From the IMG/VR virus record IMGVR_UViG_3300021373_003503, positions 1-24,104 of that record: a DNA stretch of 24,104 nucleotides. One strand, written 5' to 3'. Source of the stretch: a virus. Each line of letters opens with the position of its first letter. The first letter of the stretch is position 1. Shown here one piece after another: positions 13,688 to 20,427 of the stretch. Both the position numbers and the translations under genes were made by a program. The notes under the pieces are model-generated. The model saw only the letters and a program-made list of their open reading frames with translations, was not told where the DNA came from and ran no database searches.

Positions 13688-14819
13688 AATGGCTAGTAAG
13701 AAGACGGTTGCAACGGTAGGTTCTAAAAGTTTATTGAATAACTTTTTAAAAAGCAATAAAGAAGATCATTTCAATTACGAAGATCAGATTAACTACAGGG
13801 TATCAAGTGGATCTTTAGAGTTTGATCATCACCTTGATGGAGGTTTTGGTCCGGGTTTACATAGGTTTGTTGGCATGAATGAGGGTGGAAAAACTTCAGC
13901 TTCCTTAGAAGTTATGAAGAACTTTTTAAAAATGCCTAAATCAAAGGCTGTTTACTTTAAAGCGGAGGGTAGGCTTTCTGATGAAATGATAAAGCGGTGC
14001 GGCGTTAAGTTTGTCTTTGATTATGAAGAATGGGAGGAGGGGACATGTTTTGTATTTGAGTCGAACATCTATGAGACATCAGTGGACTTGATGAGGCAAT
14101 TGGTATCTTCGAATGATGAGAAAAATAAATACTGTTTTGTTTTGGATTCCGTGGATGGTTTAATTAAAAAAGCGGATAATCAAAAGACGTTTGAAGACGC
14201 TGTTCAAGTGGCTGGGGGAGCGAATATCGCTGCCACTTTCATGAAGAAGATGTCCATCGCTCTTGCTAAAAGGGGTCATATGGCACTTTTTATCTCTCAA
14301 GTAAGAGCTGACATCAAGCTTGATCCATACTCTAAAGCTCCTGTTAGGCAGACGACTGCGACAGGCGGTAATGCTTTACTGCACTTCGCGAACTGGATCA
14401 TTGAATTCGAACCTAGATTTGGTGGAGATAATATATTGCTTAATCCATCAAACAAGAAAATGGACCCTAAGACCAACCCGGCAATTGGGCATTACGCTAA
14501 AGTTGTTGTTAAGAAGTCTCCAAATGAGAAGACTAATACTAGAATTTCTTATCCTATTCGTTATGGGAGGACTGGGGGCAACTCAATCTGGGTAGAGAAA
14601 GAGATCGTGGGAACTCTTGAGGCTTGGGAATTCATTAAAAAAGCTGGAGCTTGGATTTCAATAACAGAAGATTTTAGAGAAATTCTTGTTGAGGGAGGGT
14701 TTAATCTTCCTGAGAAAGTCCAAGGCGAGAATAAGTTATTTTCTTTGATTGAGGATGATCCGGCTCTTTGTCAATATTTAGTAGCCTACTTTAAGAAAAT
14801 GTTTAGCGGTGGAGAATGA
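13680..14819 (+). CDS. uvsX: RecA/UvsX-family recombinase
   Basis: A 379-residue strand-exchange ATPase. Walker A is G65-M-N-E-G-G70-K71-T72. The catalytic glutamate is E96 in VYFKAEGRL. Walker B is YCFVLDSVDGL (residues 151-161). The later segment LFISQVRADI matches the Q-containing strand of RecA before loop L2, which is followed by a Gly-rich TATGGNALLHFANW stretch. An Asn/Glu-rich N-terminal segment of about 50 residues precedes the core. In T4-type phages UvsX starts recombination-dependent replication and repairs breaks. Its closest kin by motif are phage UvsX/RecA proteins rather than host RecA. It overlaps genes on both sides (8 and 4 nt) in the replication operon. The gene symbol is used in the functional sense. 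Confidence 0.88.
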   Translation: MSKMASKKTVATVGSKSLLNNFLKSNKEDHFNYEDQINYRVSSGSLEFDHHLDGGFGPGLHRFVGMNEGGKTSASLEVMKNFLKMPKSKAVYFKAEGRLSDEMIKRCGVKFVFDYEEWEEGTCFVFESNIYETSVDLMRQLVSSNDEKNKYCFVLDSVDGLIKKADNQKTFEDAVQVAGGANIAATFMKKMSIALAKRGHMALFISQVRADIKLDPYSKAPVRQTTATGGNALLHFANWIIEFEPRFGGDNILLNPSNKKMDPKTNPAIGHYAKVVVKKSPNEKTNTRISYPIRYGRTGGNSIWVEKEIVGTLEAWEFIKKAGAWISITEDFREILVEGGFNLPEKVQGENKLFSLIEDDPALCQYLVAYFKKMFSGGE

Positions 14820-15223
14820 AGTTTTATTCTATAGATGGTAAACTCAGGAATCTTAAAAACCCTAGAAAATATCATATAGATTGGGATTCTTCTAGCAGGA
14901 GCAAATTCCAGAAAAACGTAAAAGATTTTCTTCATCCATATTGGGGGAACGATGTAGTTTTTGAAGAGTTTAGGATTGTTGGTACTCGATTGTCGCTTGA
15001 TTTTTACAACGCTAATAAAAAAATTGCTATTGAAGTCCAAGGCGCTCAGCATACAAAGTTTGTCAAGCATTTCCACAAGAATAGATACAAATTTTTAGAT
15101 CAACTGAAAAGGGATCAAAAAAAGCTCGACTTCTGTGACATAAACAATATAAAGCTCGTAGAGATATACCCGAATGATAAGGTGGACCAATCATTTTTTG
15201 AAAATCAAGACATTTATTTATGA
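14816..15223 (+). CDS. Small PD-(D/E)XK-type endonuclease
   Basis: A 135-residue putative nuclease. D62 in RLSLDFYN and E73-x-Q75 in KKIAIEVQGAQH form the D, E-x-Q core of a PD-(D/E)XK-like active site, in which the usual E-x-K lysine is replaced by Gln. HFHKNRYKFLDQLKRDQKKL and IKLVEIYP complete a pattern like that of Vsr/DUF559-type endonucleases. Its place between a recombinase and a helicase suggests DNA repair or junction cleavage rather than restriction. A homing-type nuclease is less likely because the gene is fully coupled by 4-nt overlaps on both sides. A GGAG lies very close to its start. Confidence 0.62.
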   Translation: MKFYSIDGKLRNLKNPRKYHIDWDSSSRSKFQKNVKDFLHPYWGNDVVFEEFRIVGTRLSLDFYNANKKIAIEVQGAQHTKFVKHFHKNRYKFLDQLKRDQKKLDFCDINNIKLVEIYPNDKVDQSFFENQDIYL

Positions 15224-15450
15224 GCGACGATAAAGAGGCTTTTTCCATACCTCAAGGATTTGTAGAAAAAATTTACGACATATCTGGGGATTCAGATAAA
15301 TATAAAGGCGTTATAATGGTTGTGGCTAATGAATTTGGAGACCCAATCGTATACAGTAAGTTTGATTCGTCTATTACAGAATTAGGTTTGACAAAAGCTT
15401 TGCATCAGTATTTACTTAAATTAGAAAAAGAATCTGGAGAAAGCTTATGA
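15220..15450 (+). CDS. Small conserved-context protein of unknown function
   Basis: A 76-residue protein that I do not recognise. The N-terminus is acidic and the middle has a short beta-like run (GVIMVVANEFGDPIVYSKF). An amphipathic C-terminal helix follows (LGLTKALHQYLLKLEKE). It has 4-nt ATGA overlaps with both neighbours, the nuclease upstream and the DnaB helicase downstream, which argues that it is a real gene. By position it could be a helicase-loading or helicase-regulating factor, but there is no motif evidence for that. Confidence 0.6.
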   Translation: MSDDKEAFSIPQGFVEKIYDISGDSDKYKGVIMVVANEFGDPIVYSKFDSSITELGLTKALHQYLLKLEKESGESL

Positions 15451-16985
15451 TTTATAGTTACGAACTAGAAAAGCAACTTTTAGCGGGGTTGTTGAAAGAT
15501 CCTCAATCTCTAATTGAGATCTCTAATTTTATTAGTCATAAAGATTTTTACTCTGAAACTTCTCTTTTACATGCGACCATATTCAGAGTAATCAAACAGT
15601 CTGTTGATGCTGGTGAGGAAGTAGATAATATTATTATAGCTCAAAGGGTTAATGAGGTAGGTCTAAGTTTTGAAGGTGATATAACTCCCGCTGAGTATAT
15701 TAAGTCCCTTTCTATGAGGTCTGTTCCGTCAGGGAACTTATTGAAGACTTGCAAGGAGGTAAAAAAATACTCAATCAGGAGGGAGATTGTAGAGTCTTCT
15801 GAAATGATAGCTAAGAAGATGAAGGCTATAGCTCCAGAGTCTTCTTATAGAGAGATTGTAGAAACCGCCGATCAGATCTATAACTCTAGAATAAATTTAT
15901 TTGATATCGGAAATGATGTTCCAGAAAATATCTATGATGATATGGAGCGTATGATAGAGGAGAGGGGCAACAATCCAATTGATGAGTTTGGAATGATGGG
16001 TCCACACAGTAAAGTCAACGATATCTATGGCTCTCTTTTACGCCCCGGTAACATCACTGTTATTGTGGCTCGATCTGGAGTGGGTAAGACTCAATTTTGT
16101 ATGGATTATGCTACAAAAGTAGCTTTGGAACACAACGTTCCGATTTTACATTTTGATAATGGCGAAATGAGTAAAGAAGAGCTAATTATGCGACAATGTG
16201 CGGCTCATTCTGGAGTTCCTATGCATTTATTGGAGAGTGGTAAATGGAGAAACGCTGGAGAGCAGGTTGTAGCTAAAGTAAGATCCGTCTGGTCTAAAGT
16301 TAAACATCTCAAATTTTACTACTACAATGTTGGCGGTATGGATGTTGACGTTATGATAAATACTCTTAAGAGGTTTTACTATTCTACCGTTGGTAGAGGT
16401 AATAAGATGGTATTTTCTTTTGACTATATAAAAACAACAAATAATTCTGCAGCTAACAAAAATGAGTGGCAGGTTGTTGGAGAAATGGTTGATAAGTTCA
16501 AAAGGTGTATCCAAAAAGAAATTCTTGAAGATGGAGATCCGGTAATCCCAATGATTACTTCTGTTCAGTCGAATAGGAGTGGCATCACCACAAACAGAAA
16601 CTCTCAAAACGTAATTGATGATGAGAGCATAGTGTCTCTTTCAGATAGAATCACTCAGTTTTGTTCTCATATGTTTATAATTAGGCGTAAGACTGAAGAT
16701 GAGATCCAGTTAGAGGGGGAGAGGTTTGGCACCCATAAAATGATTGGCGTTAAGTATAGAAGTCTTGGAAGAGATATAGCTGGTGCTATTGAGCCTGTCC
16801 AAGTTGAAGACTCTCTTCGTAAAAACTTTATAAATTTAAATTTTAACAATTTTAATATTTCGGAGCGAGGCGACTTAAGAGATATCGTCGCTGTTCAAAA
16901 TGGAGAAGCATTATTAGATGACAGTATACCAGATGCACCAGCAAGACAAGAAAGAGAAAGCGTCCCAGAGCTTGGTTCCTTCTGA
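15447..16985 (+). CDS. dnaB: DnaB-like replicative DNA helicase
   Basis: A 512-residue helicase of the DnaB family. Residues about 1-110 fit the all-helical N-terminal domain (YELEKQLLAGLLKDP opening). A linker follows, and a RecA-like motor starts near residue 185. Walker A is A208-R-S-G-V-G213-K214-T215. E240 in FDNGEM is the catalytic glutamate of motif H1a, and D326 in FSFDYIK is Walker B. VQSNR (about residue 370) matches the family's Q-L-N/S-R motif. The last 35 residues are acidic and probably disordered. It unwinds DNA ahead of the phage fork and should bind the primase encoded next. GGAG lies 7 nt before the ATG, one of the few good Shine-Dalgarno sequences here. The 3' end overlaps the primase by 68 nt. 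Confidence 0.92.
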   Translation: MIYSYELEKQLLAGLLKDPQSLIEISNFISHKDFYSETSLLHATIFRVIKQSVDAGEEVDNIIIAQRVNEVGLSFEGDITPAEYIKSLSMRSVPSGNLLKTCKEVKKYSIRREIVESSEMIAKKMKAIAPESSYREIVETADQIYNSRINLFDIGNDVPENIYDDMERMIEERGNNPIDEFGMMGPHSKVNDIYGSLLRPGNITVIVARSGVGKTQFCMDYATKVALEHNVPILHFDNGEMSKEELIMRQCAAHSGVPMHLLESGKWRNAGEQVVAKVRSVWSKVKHLKFYYYNVGGMDVDVMINTLKRFYYSTVGRGNKMVFSFDYIKTTNNSAANKNEWQVVGEMVDKFKRCIQKEILEDGDPVIPMITSVQSNRSGITTNRNSQNVIDDESIVSLSDRITQFCSHMFIIRRKTEDEIQLEGERFGTHKMIGVKYRSLGRDIAGAIEPVQVEDSLRKNFINLNFNNFNISERGDLRDIVAVQNGEALLDDSIPDAPARQERESVPELGSF

Positions 16986-18003
16986 AGAATTTGAGAGGGT
17001 TTTAGCTTCGATAGGCTATAAGCTTATTGATTGTGGCGATCATTGGAGATCTCAAGCTTTATACAGGAATGGGGATAATGCTACAGCTTTAAAGATTTAC
17101 AAAAATACTGGAGTATGGATGGATTTCGTTGAGCCTAAAGGGTCTCTACCTTTTGAGGCTTTAGTCAAAATGACTGTCGGAGATAATGAGAAAATTTCTG
17201 AAACTCTAAAGAATATCAAAAGCGATAAAGCTTACACAGCTTCAAGAGTAGATAAGATAGAAATGGAAAAATGTTACCCAGATGAGTGTTTAGATAAGTT
17301 GTTTCCTAATTATAAATTTTATAAAGATAAAGGAATTTCAGAACAGACGCAACTAGCTTTTAAAGTTGGTTTGGCTGGAGTGGGTAAGATGTATCGGAGA
17401 ATGGTGTTTCCAATATACAATGAAAATAAGCAGATTATTGGGTTCTCTGGGCGAAAGATAGACGATAATAATAATTATGCTAAGTGGAAGCATATAGGCA
17501 AAAAAAATACTTGGGTTTATCCGGCCCGTGTAGAAGGTAATGAATGTGGCTTAGAGATTGATAGGCTTAGCGAAGTTATACTGGTTGAGAGTATAGGTGA
17601 TGCTATGGCTCTGTATGACCAAGGTGTTAAAAATATCCTAGTGTTGTTTGGTTTATCTGCTAGCCCAAGTATCATCAATTACCTCTCCAGTAAAGTTTTA
17701 GATAATATTTACATCTCTACCAATAACGATTCTAACTCTTCTCAGAATAGGGGTTTAGTAGCTGCAATAAAAAACTATTTAAAATTAGCGAAACGTTTTG
17801 ATTTAAATGTCTTGACGATCAAACTACCACAAAATGGTAATGATTTTGGAGAAATGTATCAGAGTGGTTATAATATTAACAGCTGGCTTGATAGGCGTAT
17901 AGATCAACAAGAGCAGAAAGAGTATATTTGTAATTACGTCTCTAAGAATCCCCGGTTGTTTACTAAGGTTGAGAACGCTATGGCTAAGAAATTAAATGAT
18001 TGA
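16918..18003 (+). CDS. DNA primase, Toprim type, degenerate
   Basis: A 361-residue DnaG-like primase that would make RNA primers next to the DnaB helicase. Residues about 25-85 follow the outline of the N-terminal zinc-binding domain, ending VWMDFVEPKGSLPFEAL, but the Cys/His ligands are gone. MVFPIYNENKQIIGFSGRKI (162-181) is the basic segment before the Toprim domain. E224 in ILVESIGDAMAL is the Toprim glutamate. The usual D-x-D is N269-N270-D271 in ISTNNDSNS, so the first aspartate is lost, a form I recall from other marine phage primases. The first ATG lies 68 nt inside dnaB; an in-frame TTG at 16972 is an alternative start. It overlaps the next gene by 8 nt. Confidence 0.78.
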   Translation: MTVYQMHQQDKKEKASQSLVPSEEFERVLASIGYKLIDCGDHWRSQALYRNGDNATALKIYKNTGVWMDFVEPKGSLPFEALVKMTVGDNEKISETLKNIKSDKAYTASRVDKIEMEKCYPDECLDKLFPNYKFYKDKGISEQTQLAFKVGLAGVGKMYRRMVFPIYNENKQIIGFSGRKIDDNNNYAKWKHIGKKNTWVYPARVEGNECGLEIDRLSEVILVESIGDAMALYDQGVKNILVLFGLSASPSIINYLSSKVLDNIYISTNNDSNSSQNRGLVAAIKNYLKLAKRFDLNVLTIKLPQNGNDFGEMYQSGYNINSWLDRRIDQQEQKEYICNYVSKNPRLFTKVENAMAKKLND

Positions 18004-19021
18004 ACCTAAAACAGCTTTATCTGCAAGCAGAATCAAGACCGCTCAAGGATGCTCTTGGTTATACTGGTGTAAGTATAAACTTAAACTTCCAGATACCAGT
18101 AATGATGGGGCTAGGAGAGGCTCTATATGTCATTTGATTTTTGAAGTGCTTGGTGACCCACGCCACAGAAAACATTACGACAAAATTATGAAGGAGCAGG
18201 ATATTTTCTGTGTTCCTTGTGTTGAGCGTTTAGTGATGAAGCACGCTCGTCGGGAGGGTGTGGATGATGAAGACAATATCCAAATGATTAAAGAAATGAC
18301 TTTCAATGGTTTAAGTTATGATTTCTTTGGTTATGATTTGGATAAACCCACAGAAGAGCTTTCTGAGCAGGACTTCGACATAGTAAAAAATGATGGAAAT
18401 ATTGCTTACAGGATCAGAGGCTTTATTGATAAACTCTTTCTTTATAAGAAGCAGAAGTTCGCTTTGATCAGAGACTTTAAGACTAGTAAAGAGGTTTTTA
18501 AGGGCAAAGACGCTGAAGATAACATGCAGGATTTAATGTACAGCTTAGCTAGCCAACATTTATTTCCTGAATACAAAAACAAGCAGAGCGAATTTCTTTT
18601 TGTAAAATTTGATTTAGATCCTAACGCCAAGAAAAGTGGTGTTATGAGAATGCAGCCATTGAGTGATGAGGATCTTCTAGGCTTTGAAATGCAACTCACT
18701 GAGATACAGAAATACTTAGATAATTTTTCTGAACAGGATGCTGTGGCTAACATGGCGGCTGACAAAGGATTTCCATCAGACAGTTCTTTTAGTGGCCGAT
18801 TGCTTTGTGGTTTTGCAAAACAGAAAGGCGAATTGAAGAAAGATGGCAACATAAAATGGCATTGCTCCATGAAGTTTGATTTCTTCTACTATCTATTCAA
18901 AAATCCAGAGGGCCAAACTATAGGCTCTTGTTTTGAGGAAGATTTCTCTGAGGATATCGTACCAGAAGGTTGCACTTACGAAATACAATATTATAAGGGT
19001 TGCCCGTCTCATTGTTCTTGA
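17996..19021 (+). CDS. RecB/Cas4-like PD-(D/E)XK nuclease
   Basis: A 341-residue protein with the RecB-type nuclease pattern. The opening SASRIKTAQGCSWLYWC (residues 9-25) and R41-G-S-x-x-H46 match the family N-terminus. D145 in RGFIDKL, D160-x-K162 in LIRDFKTSK and Q178 in NMQDLMYSLA form the catalytic D / D-x-K / Q-x-x-x-Y set. C19, C25, C271 and C290 might bind an iron-sulfur cluster as in Cas4 and AddB, but the spacing is not the standard one. A role in end resection or recombination fits the neighbours. I see no other CRISPR genes, so a Cas4 function in adaptation is not supported. The PHP gene starts after about 30 nt. Confidence 0.75.
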   Translation: MIEPKTALSASRIKTAQGCSWLYWCKYKLKLPDTSNDGARRGSICHLIFEVLGDPRHRKHYDKIMKEQDIFCVPCVERLVMKHARREGVDDEDNIQMIKEMTFNGLSYDFFGYDLDKPTEELSEQDFDIVKNDGNIAYRIRGFIDKLFLYKKQKFALIRDFKTSKEVFKGKDAEDNMQDLMYSLASQHLFPEYKNKQSEFLFVKFDLDPNAKKSGVMRMQPLSDEDLLGFEMQLTEIQKYLDNFSEQDAVANMAADKGFPSDSSFSGRLLCGFAKQKGELKKDGNIKWHCSMKFDFFYYLFKNPEGQTIGSCFEEDFSEDIVPEGCTYEIQYYKGCPSHCS

Positions 19022-19054
19022 TTTTTTTGCAGATACCTGTAAACTGCAGGGGTG

Positions 19055-19798
19055 ATGACTCCTGTATTTAGATCTACATACTCTTATGGTAAAAGCATTT
19101 TGACTTTAGATGGACAGTCAAAAGAGTTTGGTGCGGATTCTCTAATTGAGATATGCCTTGATAATAATATTAAAGATGTGGTCTTGGTAGAAGACAATCT
19201 GACAAGCTTCATGAAAGCATTCAAGGCTTGTTCAAGCAGCGGCCTCAACTTGTATTATGGATTAAGGATTACTTTCTGCAATGATATGCGTGAAGAATCG
19301 AAGAGTTCTAATCATAAAAATATTATCTTCGCCAAGACTGACAAAGGATGTAAGCTTTTAAATAAAATTTACTCTTGCGCTTTCACGGAAGGGGATGGTC
19401 GAATAGATTATTCTACATTCAAGAATTATTGGGATTCAACATCATTGTCGTTTGTCGTGCCATTTTATGATAGTTATATATACGAAAATAATTTCCACCA
19501 AAAGAATTGCATTCCCGATTTAGATGGCTTAAATCCTGTGTTTTGGTCCGAGTGTAACGATTTGCCTTTTGACTATTTACTGGAAAGAAAGGTTAAAGAG
19601 GCTACAAAAAGAAAGCAATATAGGGTTGCTAAAGTAAAAACAATCTTGTATAAAGAGAAAAAGGACGTTGAAGCTCTTCAAACTTATAAGATTCTTACTA
19701 ATAGATCTTTTGGGAGGCCGTCAACACTTGCCAGTCCAGATTTAAACCATTTTGGCAGTCAAGAATTCTGTTTCGAAAGCTACCTTGAACAATCATGA
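19055..19798 (+). CDS. DNA polymerase III alpha PHP-domain protein (separate, metal site lost)
   Basis: About 247 residues resembling the N-terminal PHP domain of DnaE and nothing else. The family opening F-x-H-x-H-S-x-Y-S-x-L-D-G appears here as FRSTYSYGKSILTLDG; both metal-binding histidines are replaced (S and Y). The next metal motif (T-D-H-G) reads LVEDN. GLNLYYGLRITF stands for the family's G-x-x-P-I-x-G-x-E, IIFAKTDKGCKLLNKIYS for its L-L-A-x-x-x-x-G-Y-x-N-L, and VKTILYKEKKDVEAL for the segment before the palm. So the fold is probably kept but phosphoesterase activity lost. Start: ATG at 19055, with an in-frame GTG just before it at 19052; AGGGG sits only 2 nt upstream. It overlaps the exonuclease gene by 4 nt. 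Confidence 0.75.
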   Translation: MTPVFRSTYSYGKSILTLDGQSKEFGADSLIEICLDNNIKDVVLVEDNLTSFMKAFKACSSSGLNLYYGLRITFCNDMREESKSSNHKNIIFAKTDKGCKLLNKIYSCAFTEGDGRIDYSTFKNYWDSTSLSFVVPFYDSYIYENNFHQKNCIPDLDGLNPVFWSECNDLPFDYLLERKVKEATKRKQYRVAKVKTILYKEKKDVEALQTYKILTNRSFGRPSTLASPDLNHFGSQEFCFESYLEQS

Positions 19799-20427
19799 AC
19801 GATCAACTACTTAGATTTGATAAGAATCAAAAATATCTAGTATTAGATACTGAGACCGAAGGCTTGAACCTTGTCAAATCAAGGCCATACCAAGTCTCTT
19901 GGATTATTGCTCAAGGAGATAGGGTTCTAGAGAAGAATGATAGGTACATCTGGTGGGATGATCTTCAAATGTCAGAAGGGGCAGCTAGAATAACGAAGTT
20001 TAAATATGATTTTTATAAATCAAAAGCTGAAGACCTAGAGGACGTATGGAAAGATTTTTCTAAAGAGCTTTACAATCCAGAGTACAAAATCGTGGGGCAA
20101 AATCTTTTGGGGTTTGACGTTTACATGATAAATGTGTGGAGAAAGATTATGGGCTTGGCGTCAGATTATTCTTATGTTGACCGAATAATAGATACTCTGA
20201 GTCTGGCTAGAGCTATAGCTAAAGAAGATAAGCCTGACTTTGATAATTTTATGTGCTGGCAGTATGGTTGGAACAATTTTTTTCAAAGAGGTTTGAGGTT
20301 GGGGCAGCGCTCCTTACTTAAAAAATATAATATTCCACACGACGAAAATAGATTACATGATGCTCTTTACGACATCGAAATGAATTTTAAGGTTTTTAGA
20401 AAGCAGTTATACGATATAGAGCTATGA
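19795..20427 (+). CDS. DEDDh 3'-5' exonuclease (DnaQ/epsilon-like proofreader)
   Basis: A 210-residue exonuclease of the DnaQ family. Exo I is LVLDTETEGL (residues about 15-24) with the D-x-E pair. Exo II is VGQNLLGFDVYMI, carrying the family N-x-x-x-F-D. Exo III is RLHDALYDIEM with H-D-A-x-x-D, so it is the DEDDh subtype. All four acidic residues and the histidine are present and it should be active. It lies between the PHP gene and the polymerase core, with 4-nt overlaps on both sides, so proofreading for this polymerase is the obvious role. No C-terminal tail like that of E. coli epsilon is seen. Confidence 0.9.
   Translation: MNDQLLRFDKNQKYLVLDTETEGLNLVKSRPYQVSWIIAQGDRVLEKNDRYIWWDDLQMSEGAARITKFKYDFYKSKAEDLEDVWKDFSKELYNPEYKIVGQNLLGFDVYMINVWRKIMGLASDYSYVDRIIDTLSLARAIAKEDKPDFDNFMCWQYGWNNFFQRGLRLGQRSLLKKYNIPHDENRLHDALYDIEMNFKVFRKQLYDIEL

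Noticed and set aside
16918-16985. Frameshifted helicase-primase fusion
   Set aside because: The helicase has a natural acidic tail and stop, the primase has its own start region, and both are complete; a frameshift is not needed.
17996-19021. Cas4 of a CRISPR system
   Set aside because: There is no repeat-spacer array, Cas1 or Cas2, and the cysteine spacing is not that of Cas4. A RecB-type recombination nuclease fits the context better.
19795-19830. Sliding-clamp-binding motif QLLRF at the exonuclease N-terminus
   Set aside because: It only loosely fits the QL(S/D)LF consensus, lies at the very N-terminus instead of after the domain, and no clamp gene is in the window to support it.
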